Assembly: GCA_965209065.1 (NCBI GenBank)
Contig: OZ242373.1
Coordinates: 620,001 to 684,000, forward strand
Direction of reading: 5' to 3'
From: CBDBUR01 sp965209065
GTDB lineage: Bacteria > Pseudomonadota > Alphaproteobacteria > JAPOUT01 > G958296285
DNA: 64,000 nt
Shown piece after piece: positions 1-8,676 of this stretch. Under the pieces are notes generated by a model, which did no database searches, was not told the DNA's origin, and was given only the letters and a program-made list of their open reading frames with translations. The position numbers and the translations under genes are program-made. Every line of letters begins with the position of its first letter. Position 1 is the first letter of the stretch.

Positions 1-1535
1 GAGAAACTTGAACCCGCGGCGAGCTTTTGGCTAAAGGTTTTGGCTTTGGCTTCTAGCAAGTGCAGGGCTTGGTCTTGCTGCCATAGTTTTTTCACTTTGG
101 CTTTTGCTTGGGACAAGTTTTGCGTGCGGCTCGATTCAATTTGCGTCAGCGCAAGCCAGTAGTAGCCACCCGCTTGTGTTGCGGTAGCTTGTGAAGTGCC
201 TTCGTCTGGCGAAGCCCAAACTTTTTCCTTTAAGTCTTTGATGTCGTCCAGCCTTTTAGGCAGGGTGTCTTCTTGTTTAAGCAATTTGCTTTTGACAAGA
301 GGCAGTTTATATTTTTTAGCCACTTGCTCTAAGGTTTCGCCACCACCGATTTCGTCTTCAATCAGGTCGTGGAGCGTGTCGATTTCTTCCTGCGCTTTGG
401 CAAGCGCAAGCGTCTCGTGTAATTCTTTTCTTACTTGCGAGAAGGTTTTTTGTTTAGCGGGTTTTATTTTATCAAGCCGTAGCAGCGCCCAGCCGAGCGG
501 AGTTTCAACGACGGGGCTTATTTTTCCCTTGCGTAATTTCAGCGCGGCTTTTTCTAAATTTTGAGAAGCATATTGCCCGCGCTCTAACCAGCCAAGCGAA
601 ATATCTTCTTTAGATAACTTTCTCTGCTCGGCAAGTTTAACAAACGAAGTGCCCGATTTTATTTTCGCGCGCGCTTTCTTTGCTTCGGCTTGCGTGGGAA
701 AAATAATTTGCTGAATAAACCTTTGCTCGTTTTCTCTAAAGGCATTTAAGCGAAGCTGATACTCCTCCCTTAACCTTTTTGTAGAAATTTTAATCGTCCG
801 CGTGAATTTCTTAGGCGACAAGCGCAACACCTTAAATTTTCTTTTTTCGGGAATGGTAAAATCAAACGGGCGGTTGTCTATAAATTCTTGTAGCGTGTCA
901 TCGCTAGGGGTTTTTATCTTTTTCACTTTACTCGTGCTAATAACAATATATTTCGCCACGCGTCTTTCATTTTGCGCCTTGTATATTTCTTTAATCATTA
1001 TTCTAGGCAGGGGAGCAGGTTTAGAAAAAATAGTGGTTAATTGCTTTTGGATTAAATCACCCTCTAGCTCTTCCAAGTATTCTTCTTCGGTGAGGTTAGA
1101 GGACTGGAGGATATTTCTAAAATTGATAGCATCAAATCGCCCGAACGCACCTTGAAAAGTTTCATCTCTTTGAATTTGGTAAGCGAGGTCTTCTTGAGAA
1201 ATAAGCAACCCGATTCTATCGGCGCTTTGCTCTAAAACCGAGCGCCCGATAAGCGAAAGAACAACCTGCCTATCGAGTCCGGCTTGGCGTGCTTGCTCGA
1301 CCGAAATGTTTTGCCCCTGCTCGCGCGCGTTGAGCTGGAGCTGATAAAAGCTCTGCTGGAAAGAGCGCAAGAATCGGCTCGCAGTAATATCCTCGCTACC
1401 GACCTCGGCGATAACGGGATTTGTGTTCTGGCTAAAGACATCGCCGATGCCCCACAGGGCAAAACTAACGACCAGAACCCCAATAAGAATTTTGGCAAGC
1501 ATTCCCGCCACACTCTGCCGTAAGCGTTCAAGCAT
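1..1535 (-). CDS. ppiD: Peptidylprolyl isomerase PpiD/SurA-like, C-terminus outside window
   Basis: Reading the minus strand from ATG at 1535 gives an open frame to the window edge (about 511 codons), so the C-terminus is missing. A single membrane anchor lies near residues 12-32 (ILIGVLVVSFALWGIGDVF) with a short basic cytoplasmic end. A SurA_N-type chaperone region follows (VFSQNTNPVIAEVGSEDIT). Around residues 272-360 is a parvulin rotamase domain, recognisable from the stretch RFIQQIIFPTQAEAKKA and the later GWLERGQ and PLGWALLRL. The layout fits PpiD, an inner-membrane periplasmic folding factor for exported proteins. A GGAG ribosome site (minus strand of 1542-1545) precedes the start. 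It is divergent from tpiA, a common alphaproteobacterial arrangement. Family assignment is firm; the exact PpiD name is less so because the C-terminus is not seen. Confidence 0.88.
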   Translation of the reverse strand, partial: MLERLRQSVAGMLAKILIGVLVVSFALWGIGDVFSQNTNPVIAEVGSEDITASRFLRSFQQSFYQLQLNAREQGQNISVEQARQAGLDRQVVLSLIGRSVLEQSADRIGLLISQEDLAYQIQRDETFQGAFGRFDAINFRNILQSSNLTEEEYLEELEGDLIQKQLTTIFSKPAPLPRIMIKEIYKAQNERRVAKYIVISTSKVKKIKTPSDDTLQEFIDNRPFDFTIPEKRKFKVLRLSPKKFTRTIKISTKRLREEYQLRLNAFRENEQRFIQQIIFPTQAEAKKARAKIKSGTSFVKLAEQRKLSKEDISLGWLERGQYASQNLEKAALKLRKGKISPVVETPLGWALLRLDKIKPAKQKTFSQVRKELHETLALAKAQEEIDTLHDLIEDEIGGGETLEQVAKKYKLPLVKSKLLKQEDTLPKRLDDIKDLKEKVWASPDEGTSQATATQAGGYYWLALTQIESSRTQNLSQAKAKVKKLWQQDQALHLLEAKAKTFSQKLAAGSSF

Positions 1536-1585
1536 ATTTTTCTCCAATTTTCGTTTAATCTAATATATACATATATAACGAGCTT

Positions 1586-2317
1586 ATGACAAAAGCGGAA
1601 AAATTTCTTGTAGCAGGCAATTGGAAAATGCACGGGGGGCGGCGCTCTGCGGCAGAAATTGAGGCTATCTGCAAGGGGCTGGGCTCTTTGGGGGGCATCG
1701 AGGTTTTGATTTGCCCGCCTTTTCACCTGCTCGGCGAGCTGATTAAGATAAGGGGGAATTCGTCGCTAAAGATGGGGGCGCAAGACTGCCACCCCCAGCC
1801 GCAAGGGGCTTTCACTGGCGATATTAGCGCGAAAATGCTGGCGGAGCTAGGCGTTCAGGCGGTTATCTGCGGCCATTCCGAGCGGCGCACGGCTTATGGT
1901 GAGAGCAACGCTCTTGTCAAAAAGAAGGCGCAGGCGGCGCTTGCGGCGGGGCTAGAGCCGATAATCTGTGTCGGCGAGAGCCAAGAGGACTACGAGAAAG
2001 GGAGAACCCTAGAGGTGCTGGAGGCGCAAGTGAGCGAATCCATTCCCGAATCGAGGGAGGGCTGGACGCTCGCTTATGAGCCCGTTTGGGCGATAGGCAC
2101 GGGAATCGCCGCAAGCTCGACAGATATCCAAAAAGCCCACGAGCATATTTTGAGCTTAATCTCAGCGCCTGTGCTTTATGGGGGCTCGGTCAATCCACAG
2201 AACGCGGCGGAGATAGCGAAGGTAAAAGGGGTAGGGGGCTTCCTCATCGGCTCGGCGAGCTTGAAAGCAAACTCTTTTTTGTCTATTATAGAGCAATGCA
2301 AACCATTATACTTATAG
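1586..2317 (+). CDS. tpiA: Triosephosphate isomerase
   Basis: Interconverts dihydroxyacetone phosphate and glyceraldehyde 3-phosphate in the cytoplasm (glycolysis/gluconeogenesis). The 243-residue protein has the expected TIM-barrel length and all catalytic residues: Lys14 in GNWKM, His97 in CGHSERR and Glu165 in AYEPVWAIGTG. The phosphate-binding loop YGGSV is also present near the C-terminus. The ATG at 1586 is the only start that keeps the N-terminal strand. The 50-bp gap to the divergent ppiD is A+T-rich (TATATACATATATAA) and probably holds both promoters. The 3' end overlaps secG by 22 nt, so the two are co-transcribed. Confidence 0.97.
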   Translation: MTKAEKFLVAGNWKMHGGRRSAAEIEAICKGLGSLGGIEVLICPPFHLLGELIKIRGNSSLKMGAQDCHPQPQGAFTGDISAKMLAELGVQAVICGHSERRTAYGESNALVKKKAQAALAAGLEPIICVGESQEDYEKGRTLEVLEAQVSESIPESREGWTLAYEPVWAIGTGIAASSTDIQKAHEHILSLISAPVLYGGSVNPQNAAEIAKVKGVGGFLIGSASLKANSFLSIIEQCKPLYL

Positions 2318-2598
2318 GTCATTTGATTTTAGCGCTGGTGATTGTCGGGCTTGTTCTGCTGCAGCGCAGTGAGGGCGGCGCGCTCGGCATCGGCGGCGGC
2401 AACGAGCTGCAGACCGGCAGAAAGCCGACCAACCCTATGATTAAGCTGACCGCTATTCTTGGGGCTTGCTTTTTTGTTACCTCTATCGTTTTGACCCTTT
2501 TGGCGCAAAGACCCGGCTCGCTGTTAGATAATTTTCAGCGTCCGTCTGACACTTTAACAATTCCAAAGCCGCCCTCGGATAAGGGAGAGAGAAAATAA
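2296..2598 (+). CDS. secG: Preprotein translocase subunit SecG
   Basis: Small inner-membrane subunit of the SecYEG protein-export channel. I take the ATG at 2296, giving 100 residues that start MQTIILIGHLILALVIVGLV. The open frame extends 70 codons further upstream, but that part lies in another frame of tpiA, is basic and unlike SecG, and is rejected. Two membrane segments (about residues 3-22 and 52-73) flank the conserved loop LLQRSEGGALGIGGG. The C-terminal tail is proline- and lysine-rich and typically variable. The 22-nt overlap with tpiA suggests coupled translation. Confidence 0.93.
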   Translation: MQTIILIGHLILALVIVGLVLLQRSEGGALGIGGGNELQTGRKPTNPMIKLTAILGACFFVTSIVLTLLAQRPGSLLDNFQRPSDTLTIPKPPSDKGERK

Positions 2599-2689
2599 CC
2601 TCTCCCGCTAAAATAATAGTTGTTTGCCAAATAATTATTATGCTGTCGGAATCCCCCCAATTTTCAAAATTAAGTTATAAGATAAAATT

Positions 2690-4324
2690 ATGAGTGAGAC
2701 CCGCTATATTTTTATCACCGGAGGCGTTGTTTCCTCGCTCGGCAAGGGGATAGCGACTGCGGCTCTGGGTGCCTTGCTTCAAGCGCGAGGCTATTCGGTG
2801 CGTTTGAGAAAACTTGACCCTTATCTAAACATAGATCCCGGCACAATGAACCCGTCTCAGCACGGCGAGGTCTTTGTCACCACAGACGGCGCGGAAACCG
2901 ATTTAGACTTAGGGCATTATGAAAGATTCACCGGCGTTGAGTGTCATAAAAGCGACAACATTACCGCCGGCAGAATTTACCGCGAGATAATTGAAAAAGA
3001 AAGGCGTGGCGATTATTTAGGCGCGACCGTTCAGGTGATACCTCATGTAACGGATAGGATTAAAGCCTTTATCCTCAACGATACGGAGAACTCCGACTTC
3101 GTTTTGTGTGAAATCGGCGGAACGATTGGCGACATTGAAGGGCTGCCTTTCTTTGAAGCCATTCGCCAGCTTGGAAATACTTTAGGTCGCGAGCGCACGG
3201 CTTTCATTCATTTAACTCTTTTGCCTTTTATCAACTCGGCGGGAGAGATGAAAACCAAACCGACCCAGCATTCGGTTAAGGAAATGAGAGCGATAGGCAT
3301 TCAGCCTGATGTTTTGTTGTGCCGCACCGAACGTTCTATTCCCGATGAAGAGCGGCACAAGATTGCGCTCTTTTGTAATGTCTATCCTGACGCGGTGATT
3401 GAGGCTTTGGATGTCGAAACAATTTATGAAGTGCCGATTGCCTATCACCGCGAGGGCTTGGATAGGAAAATTCTTGCTTGCTTGGGCATCAGCCAGCCGC
3501 CGCCGATTCATTTAGATAAGTGGGAAAGAGCACTCGCTTCTATTTATGAGCCTGATGGCGAAGTGTCTATCGCTGTTGTCGGTAAATATATGCGCTCTAC
3601 GCTTGATAGCTATAAATCTTTGGGCGAGGCGCTGGTGCATGGCGGTATGGCAAATCAGGTGAAGGTTAATATCAACTGGCTAGAAGCCGAGCAGTTTGAA
3701 GGAGACGAGGAGGCTTTGTCTCTTTTGGAAAGTTATCACGGCATTTTGATTCCCGGCGCTTTTGGTTCGCGCGGCGCGGAGGGCAAGATTGCCGCCACGC
3801 ACTTCGCGCGCACACGTTTGGTGCCTTGGTTTGGTATCTGCTTTGGGATGCAGATGGCGGTTATAGAAGCGGCGCGCAACCTTGCTAAAATAGAGGGTGC
3901 GAGCTCAGGCGAGTTCGGTAATTTTGACGCGCCGGTTGTCGGCTTGATGGAGCAGTGGATGAAAGAAGGTAAAATATCCAAAAGAGCAAACGACTTAGGC
4001 GGCACAATGAGACTAGGTTCTTATTCCACCGAGTTGGTCGCCGATAGTAAAATTGCGAACATCTACCAGAGGCAACAAATCTCCGAGCGTCATCGCCATC
4101 GCTATGAAGTCAATATCAACTATCGCGAGCCGCTTGAGAAGACGGGGCTTTACTTCTCCGCCTTCTCGCCTGACGGCAACTTGCCCGAAGCAATTGAACT
4201 TAAAGACCATCCGTGGTATATTGGCGTTCAATACCACCCTGAGCTTCAATCGCGTCCTTTTGAGCCTCATCCGCTTTTTGCCTCTTTTATTGAAGCCGCT
4301 ATCTTTCGGAGCCGACTCATCTAA
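2690..4324 (+). CDS. pyrG: CTP synthase
   Basis: Makes CTP from UTP, ATP and glutamine (pyrimidine nucleotide synthesis). The 544-residue length is standard. The N-terminal synthetase domain starts with the ATP-binding ITGGVVSSLGKGI and has the conserved DPYLNIDPGTMNP. The C-terminal class I glutamine amidotransferase domain carries the nucleophile Cys384 in GICFGMQ and the histidine/glutamate pair in GVQYHPE. A 91-bp gap follows secG. It is followed by kdsA with a TAATG one-nucleotide overlap. The pyrG-kdsA-eno order is classic for alphaproteobacteria. Confidence 0.97.
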   Translation: MSETRYIFITGGVVSSLGKGIATAALGALLQARGYSVRLRKLDPYLNIDPGTMNPSQHGEVFVTTDGAETDLDLGHYERFTGVECHKSDNITAGRIYREIIEKERRGDYLGATVQVIPHVTDRIKAFILNDTENSDFVLCEIGGTIGDIEGLPFFEAIRQLGNTLGRERTAFIHLTLLPFINSAGEMKTKPTQHSVKEMRAIGIQPDVLLCRTERSIPDEERHKIALFCNVYPDAVIEALDVETIYEVPIAYHREGLDRKILACLGISQPPPIHLDKWERALASIYEPDGEVSIAVVGKYMRSTLDSYKSLGEALVHGGMANQVKVNINWLEAEQFEGDEEALSLLESYHGILIPGAFGSRGAEGKIAATHFARTRLVPWFGICFGMQMAVIEAARNLAKIEGASSGEFGNFDAPVVGLMEQWMKEGKISKRANDLGGTMRLGSYSTELVADSKIANIYQRQQISERHRHRYEVNINYREPLEKTGLYFSAFSPDGNLPEAIELKDHPWYIGVQYHPELQSRPFEPHPLFASFIEAAIFRSRLI

Positions 4325-5163
4325 TGTTTAATCGGGAAATAAAAATTAACGGAATGGCTATCGCCAACCACAGCCCCCTGTCGATTATTGCCGGCCCCTG
4401 CGTGATGGAAAGCCGCGCGCACGCTTTAGAAATGTCCGCCGCACTTGCTGAAATAGCCAAGAGGCAAGGCGTGGGGCTTATTTACAAAAGCTCTTTTGAT
4501 AAGGCGAACCGCACCAGCCACAACGCGGTTCGAGGGCTAGGGCTAAAAGAAGCCTTGCCTATTTTCGCTGAAATAAAAGAAACGATGGGCTTGCCGGTGC
4601 TGACCGATGTGCACGAAGCCGCGCAGTGCGCGCCCGCCGCCGAAGTGGTTGATGTTTTACAGATACCGGCTTTCTTATGTCGCCAAACCGATTTGCTGCT
4701 CGCGGCGGCGAAAACCGGCAAGGTTATCAATGTGAAGAAGGGGCAGTTTTTAGCTCCGTGGGATATGCAGTATGTCGCCAACAAAATAGCTGAGGCGGGT
4801 AATCCCAATGTGATGGTGACCGAGCGCGGCGTTTCTTTTGGTTACAACACGCTCGTTTGCGATATGCGCGCCTTGCCTGTGCTGCGCGAAATAGGTTGTC
4901 CGGTTGTTTTTGACGCGACCCATTCGGTTCAAGAGCCGGGGGGGAGGGGCGGTGCTTCGGGTGGCAAGCGCGAAATGGCACCTATTGTTGCGCGCGCGGC
5001 GGTCGCGGTTGGTGTGGCGGCGGTCTTTATGGAAACGCACCAAGACCCCGATAACGCGCCGTCTGATGGTCCCAATATGATTAAGCTCAATGAAATTGAA
5101 AAAGTCATCAGCGATTTAGTCGCGTTTGATAGGCTGACAAAAGAACGGAATTTAGTCGCATGA
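4324..5163 (+). CDS. kdsA: 3-deoxy-8-phosphooctulonate synthase (KDO-8-P synthase)
   Basis: Condenses phosphoenolpyruvate with arabinose 5-phosphate to give KDO 8-phosphate, the precursor of the inner-core sugar of lipopolysaccharide. The 279-residue protein has the family motifs IIAGPCVMES, KSSFDKANRTS, FDATHSVQ and METHQDPDNAPSDGPNM. The cysteine in IAGPCVMES is the residue that ligands the metal in the Aquifex-type class, where E. coli KdsA has asparagine. I therefore predict the metal-dependent type. The start codon overlaps the pyrG stop by 1 nt and the end overlaps eno by 4 nt. Its presence implies an outer membrane with KDO-containing LPS. Confidence 0.95.
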   Translation: MFNREIKINGMAIANHSPLSIIAGPCVMESRAHALEMSAALAEIAKRQGVGLIYKSSFDKANRTSHNAVRGLGLKEALPIFAEIKETMGLPVLTDVHEAAQCAPAAEVVDVLQIPAFLCRQTDLLLAAAKTGKVINVKKGQFLAPWDMQYVANKIAEAGNPNVMVTERGVSFGYNTLVCDMRALPVLREIGCPVVFDATHSVQEPGGRGGASGGKREMAPIVARAAVAVGVAAVFMETHQDPDNAPSDGPNMIKLNEIEKVISDLVAFDRLTKERNLVA

Positions 5164-6449
5164 GCGCAATCATAGATATTTTCGCGCGCACCATTTTGGA
5201 TAGCCGCGGCAACCCAACGATAGAGGTTGATGTGATGTTAGAAGATGGCGCGCTCGGTCGCGCGGCGGTGCCTTCGGGTGCCAGCACCGGCAAGCACGAA
5301 GCGTGGGAGCTGCGCGATGAAGACGAGGCTTTCGCTGGCAGGGGCGTCCAAAAAGCACTCGATAATATTCATAGTGAAATCAGTGATTTATTGCTCGGAC
5401 TTGACGCAAACCAACAAAAGAAAATTGACGGACTGCTGATAGATTTAGACGGAACGCCAAACAAAAGCAGGCTGGGCGCGAATGCGATGCTCGGTGTTTC
5501 TTTAGCCCTTGCGCATGCGGCGGCTATGTCGAATGGGCTGGAGCTGTTTCAATATCTCGGTGGCGTTCGTGGCAACCTCTTGCCCGCGCCGATGATGAAC
5601 GTGCTGAATGGTGGCGCGCATGCCGACAATCCGTTGGATATTCAAGAGTTTATGCTCGTTCCTGCAGGGTTTGCTACATTCTCGCGAGCCTTACGCGCGG
5701 GGGCTGAGATTTTCCAGCAGCTCAAGAAAGAACTCAAGGCGAAAGGAATGAGCGTCAATGTTGGTGACGAGGGCGGCTTCGCGCCTGATGTTGATGTCAA
5801 AACGGCGTGTGAGATTCTGCTCGCGGCGATTGACCGCGCCGGCTATAAGGCAGGCGATGATGTCTTTCTCGCTTTGGATGTCGCAGCAACCGAGTTTTAC
5901 GACAACAACTATAAACTTGCCGCCGAAAATAAAGAGCTAGACGCAAAGCAGATGAGCAGCTGGCTCGCCGAACTTGTGGCGAGCTATCCTATTATTTCTA
6001 TTGAAGATGGCTTAGCCGAAGACGACTGGCTCGGCTGGCGCGACTTGACGCAAAAGCTAGGCGACAAGGTGAATTTAGTTGGCGATGATCTCTTCACCAC
6101 CGCACCCGAGCGTATCCAACGCGGCATAGACGAAAAAGCCGCCAATGCTGTTTTGGTAAAGCCAAATCAAATTGGCACGCTGAGCGAAACCGAGCAAGCC
6201 ATCAACCTAGCGCAAGCGGCGCGGTTTGATTGCGTTATGTCTCATCGTTCGGGAGACACCGAGGACACCACTATTGCCGACCTCGCCGTTGCTTACCGCA
6301 CCGGCTGGATTAAAACCGGCTCGCTCGCGCGCGCAGAGCGCACCGCGAAGTATAACCGCCTCCTGCGCATAGAGGAAATGCTCGGCGATAGCGCGCGCTA
6401 CGCTGGGCTAGATATTCGCGAAAAATTTCAACGCGAGCGTTTTCAATGA
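5160..6449 (+). CDS. eno: Enolase
   Basis: Converts 2-phosphoglycerate to phosphoenolpyruvate; in E. coli it is also a degradosome component. The 429 residues match the family length. Visible motifs are ARTILDSRGNPT at the N-terminus, VPSGASTGKHEA, the metal-binding regions LALDVAATEF, SIEDGLAEDDW and LVGDDLF, and the signature VLVKPNQIGTLSET followed by MSHRSGDTEDT. It overlaps kdsA (ATGA, 4 nt) and is itself overlapped by lipA (4 nt). In many alphaproteobacteria ftsB and the pyruvate dehydrogenase genes stand between eno and lipA; here nothing does. Confidence 0.97.
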   Translation: MSAIIDIFARTILDSRGNPTIEVDVMLEDGALGRAAVPSGASTGKHEAWELRDEDEAFAGRGVQKALDNIHSEISDLLLGLDANQQKKIDGLLIDLDGTPNKSRLGANAMLGVSLALAHAAAMSNGLELFQYLGGVRGNLLPAPMMNVLNGGAHADNPLDIQEFMLVPAGFATFSRALRAGAEIFQQLKKELKAKGMSVNVGDEGGFAPDVDVKTACEILLAAIDRAGYKAGDDVFLALDVAATEFYDNNYKLAAENKELDAKQMSSWLAELVASYPIISIEDGLAEDDWLGWRDLTQKLGDKVNLVGDDLFTTAPERIQRGIDEKAANAVLVKPNQIGTLSETEQAINLAQAARFDCVMSHRSGDTEDTTIADLAVAYRTGWIKTGSLARAERTAKYNRLLRIEEMLGDSARYAGLDIREKFQRERFQ

Positions 6450-7330
6450 GTGAGACTGCTCAAGTTTTAAGAAAGCCTAGCTGGATTAGAGCGAAAATTC
6501 CAAGCGGAGAAACCTATCAGCGCACACGAAGGGTTGTCAAAGAATTCGGGCTTGCGACCGTCTGCCAAGAAGCCGCTTGCCCCAACATAGGCGAATGCTG
6601 GCGCAAGTCTCACGCAACAATGATGATAATGGGAGAAATATGCACCCGCGCCTGCGCTTTTTGTAATGTCAAAACCGGTGTGCCGCACCAGCTAGATATA
6701 ACCGAGCCGCAACGCGTGGCAGAAGCCGCGCTCGCTTTGGGTTTGAAACATCTCGTCATTACTTCGGTCGATAGGGACGACCTGCCCGATGGCGGCGCCA
6801 GCCATTTTGCTAAAGTTATTAAAGCGGTGCGGCAGGTGGCACCTCAAACTACGATTGAAATTTTAACCCCCGACTTTCGCAACAAACCCAATGCGCTAGA
6901 AGTTATCGCGCGCGAGCCGCCTGATGTTTTCAACCATAATTTAGAAACCGTGCCGAGGCTCTATGCGACCATTCGTCCGGGTGCGCGTTATTTTACGTCT
7001 TTAAGCCTGCTACGCGAAATGAAAACGCATCTGCCAAAACTTTTTACCAAATCAGGTGTTATGGTCGGGCTGGGCGAGACGAAAGAGGAAATTCTACAAG
7101 TGATGGACGATATGCGCGCCGCTCTGGTTGATTTTATTACTATCGGGCAATACCTGCGCCCCACGCCAAACCACGCCGAAGTCAAACGCTATGTGAATCC
7201 CGATGAATTCGAATCCTATAAAACCCACGCGCATGCTAAAGGTTTTTCTATGATAGCCTCTAGCCCGATGACGCGCTCTTCCTATCACGCGGCAGAGGAT
7301 TTTGCGCTCTTGAAAAAGCAGCGCACCTGA
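6446..7330 (+). CDS. lipA: Lipoyl synthase
   Basis: Radical-SAM enzyme that inserts two sulphurs into octanoyl groups on lipoyl domains of 2-oxoacid dehydrogenases and the glycine cleavage system. Both iron-sulphur cluster sites are visible: the auxiliary cluster motif CQEAACPNIGEC and the radical-SAM motif CTRACAFC. The C-terminal RSSYHA supplies the conserved serine ligand of the auxiliary cluster. The 294-residue length is slightly short but complete. It overlaps eno upstream and the START-domain gene downstream by 1 nt. None of its substrate complexes (pdh, sucAB, gcv) is encoded in this window. Confidence 0.96.
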   Translation: MSETAQVLRKPSWIRAKIPSGETYQRTRRVVKEFGLATVCQEAACPNIGECWRKSHATMMIMGEICTRACAFCNVKTGVPHQLDITEPQRVAEAALALGLKHLVITSVDRDDLPDGGASHFAKVIKAVRQVAPQTTIEILTPDFRNKPNALEVIAREPPDVFNHNLETVPRLYATIRPGARYFTSLSLLREMKTHLPKLFTKSGVMVGLGETKEEILQVMDDMRAALVDFITIGQYLRPTPNHAEVKRYVNPDEFESYKTHAHAKGFSMIASSPMTRSSYHAAEDFALLKKQRT

Positions 7331-7770
7331 TGCCTCAATTTTTTCTGCGACACCAAGCGCAAAATGATAAAAATTTTCTGTTTGAACTCGTTTTAGACAT
7401 TGAATCCTATCCCGAATTCTTACCTGCCTGCCAAGACAGCACCATTATAGAGCGCAAAGATAAAGAACTCACCGCAAGGCTAACGCTCGGCTATGGCAGG
7501 CTACACGAAACTTTTGTTAGCCTCGTAAAGTTTGACAGGGAAAACCACACTATCCATGCCACCTTGCAGGAGGGCAGACTTAAAAGCCTTAATTGCTTTT
7601 GGGAGTTCATTGAAACCGAGCAGGGAACAGAAATAAAATGTGCGCTTGCGTTTGAGTTTCATTCGGGGTTGTTGAAGGCGCTCGCGACCCCTTTGCTCGA
7701 CCACGCGGCGAAGCGGCTCATAGAGAGCTTTATTGAACGCGCTCAAGCCCTAACGCCAGAGCAGCAATAA
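7330..7770 (+). CDS. Coq10/RatA-type START-domain protein
   Basis: A 146-residue polyketide-cyclase/START-fold protein of the COQ10/RatA family. The pattern of N-terminal VLDIESYPEFLPACQDSTI and C-terminal FEFHSGLLKALATPLLDHAAKRLIESFIERA is diagnostic. Eukaryotic and alphaproteobacterial members bind ubiquinone and support its delivery in the respiratory chain. Database names often call it the RatA toxin after the E. coli homologue, but the lipA-adjacent position argues for the quinone role. It overlaps lipA by 1 nt and, at its 3' end, the convergent pncC by 41 nt. Confidence 0.85.
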   Translation: MPQFFLRHQAQNDKNFLFELVLDIESYPEFLPACQDSTIIERKDKELTARLTLGYGRLHETFVSLVKFDRENHTIHATLQEGRLKSLNCFWEFIETEQGTEIKCALAFEFHSGLLKALATPLLDHAAKRLIESFIERAQALTPEQQ

Positions 7771-8218
7771 CCGCCTTGTGCCGCACTTCGGCGCGACCGA
7801 GCTCGCCGAATTCGCAGATAATATCTGTCGTTTCGCCGTTGAAGCAAGCGGCAATATGAACCAACCCGACCGGACGCTCGGCACTGCCGCCGCCCGGGCC
7901 GGCGATGCCTGTGGTCGAAAGGGCTAGATGAGCGCGCGTGACAGCGCAAGCCCCCTCAGCCATCGCGCGCGCGCATTCGCCGCTGACCGCGCCGTAGGTT
8001 TTAAGCAGCTCTCTCTCCACCCCCAAAACCGACATCTTCGCGCGGTTGGAATAGCACACAAGCCCCGCGGAAAAACTCGCCGATGAGCCAGCAATAGCAG
8101 TGAAAGCTGCCGCAACCAAACCCCCAGTGCAAGATTCGGCTGTGGCAATCGTCAGCTTGCGCTCAAGGCAGAGCGACAAAAGCTCCTTCGCTTTCTTTTC
8201 GATTTCTTCATTCATCAT
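7730..8218 (-). CDS. pncC: Nicotinamide-nucleotide amidohydrolase PncC (CinA C-terminal domain)
   Basis: Stand-alone CinA C-terminal domain of 162 residues. It deamidates nicotinamide mononucleotide to nicotinate mononucleotide in pyridine nucleotide recycling. The signature is visible as TIATAESCTGGLVAAAFTAIAGSS, then the conserved SAGLVCYSNRAK and the loop STTGIAGPGGGSAERPVG. The N-terminal MoCF-like domain of full-length CinA is absent, as is usual in alphaproteobacteria. It is the last gene of ispDF-pgpA-pncC and starts within the pgpA stop (4-nt overlap). The start could be either of two adjacent ATG codons. Confidence 0.92.
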   Translation of the reverse strand: MMNEEIEKKAKELLSLCLERKLTIATAESCTGGLVAAAFTAIAGSSASFSAGLVCYSNRAKMSVLGVERELLKTYGAVSGECARAMAEGACAVTRAHLALSTTGIAGPGGGSAERPVGLVHIAACFNGETTDIICEFGELGRAEVRHKAVIAALALGLERVQ

Positions 8219-8676
8219 AGTAATTGTATAAATTTTAGCAGGTTTAAGAGTATGATAGCATAAAGCGCGGCAACAATATCATCTAGCATCACCGCGAGAG
8301 CAGGGGGGAGCTTTTGCTCAATAAAAGGAATAGGACTCGGTTTGAAAATATCAAAAATCCGAAAAAGCAAAAAAGCGAAAAAATAATCGACAAAAGATAG
8401 GCTCGCGGGTATCAAAACCAACACTTGCGCCGCCATTTCATCAATCGTAATCTCAGGAGGGTCGCGGCGTCCGTCCAGCTCAATATATTTATGAGAAGCG
8501 AAAAGCCCGATGATAAACAAAACCGCGCTAAAAATAAGCAAGCCCCAGGTGCCGAACAAAAGATGCACGACAGCAGCAAAGGGCAAAATCGCTAAACTGC
8601 CCCAAGTGCCGGGGGCGGTGGGGAGGTAGCCAGTCCAAAACCCGCTTGCGATGATTTTTGCGAAAGAGTTAAGCAT
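8215..8676 (-). CDS. pgpA: Phosphatidylglycerophosphatase A
   Basis: Inner-membrane phosphatase that dephosphorylates phosphatidylglycerol phosphate to make phosphatidylglycerol. The 153-residue protein shows the family motifs ASGFWTGYLPTAPGTWGSL at the N-terminus and DPPEITIDEMAAQ, whose acidic residues are thought to bind Mg2+. About four hydrophobic segments are visible (around residues 25-40, 43-60, 90-115 and 130-150). The start overlaps the ispDF stop by 8 nt and the end overlaps pncC by 4 nt, so it is the middle gene of a three-gene operon. Confidence 0.93.
   Translation of the reverse strand: MLNSFAKIIASGFWTGYLPTAPGTWGSLAILPFAAVVHLLFGTWGLLIFSAVLFIIGLFASHKYIELDGRRDPPEITIDEMAAQVLVLIPASLSFVDYFFAFLLFRIFDIFKPSPIPFIEQKLPPALAVMLDDIVAALYAIILLNLLKFIQLL

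Noticed and set aside
1232..1726. 164-codon minus-strand frame across ppiD and tpiA
   Set aside because: It is out of frame with the clear ppiD reading from 1535 and crosses the divergent promoter region.
2086..2295. Upstream extension of the secG open frame (70 codons)
   Set aside because: It overlaps tpiA in another frame, is basic and low in hydrophobicity, and SecG proteins begin with the first membrane segment at 2296.
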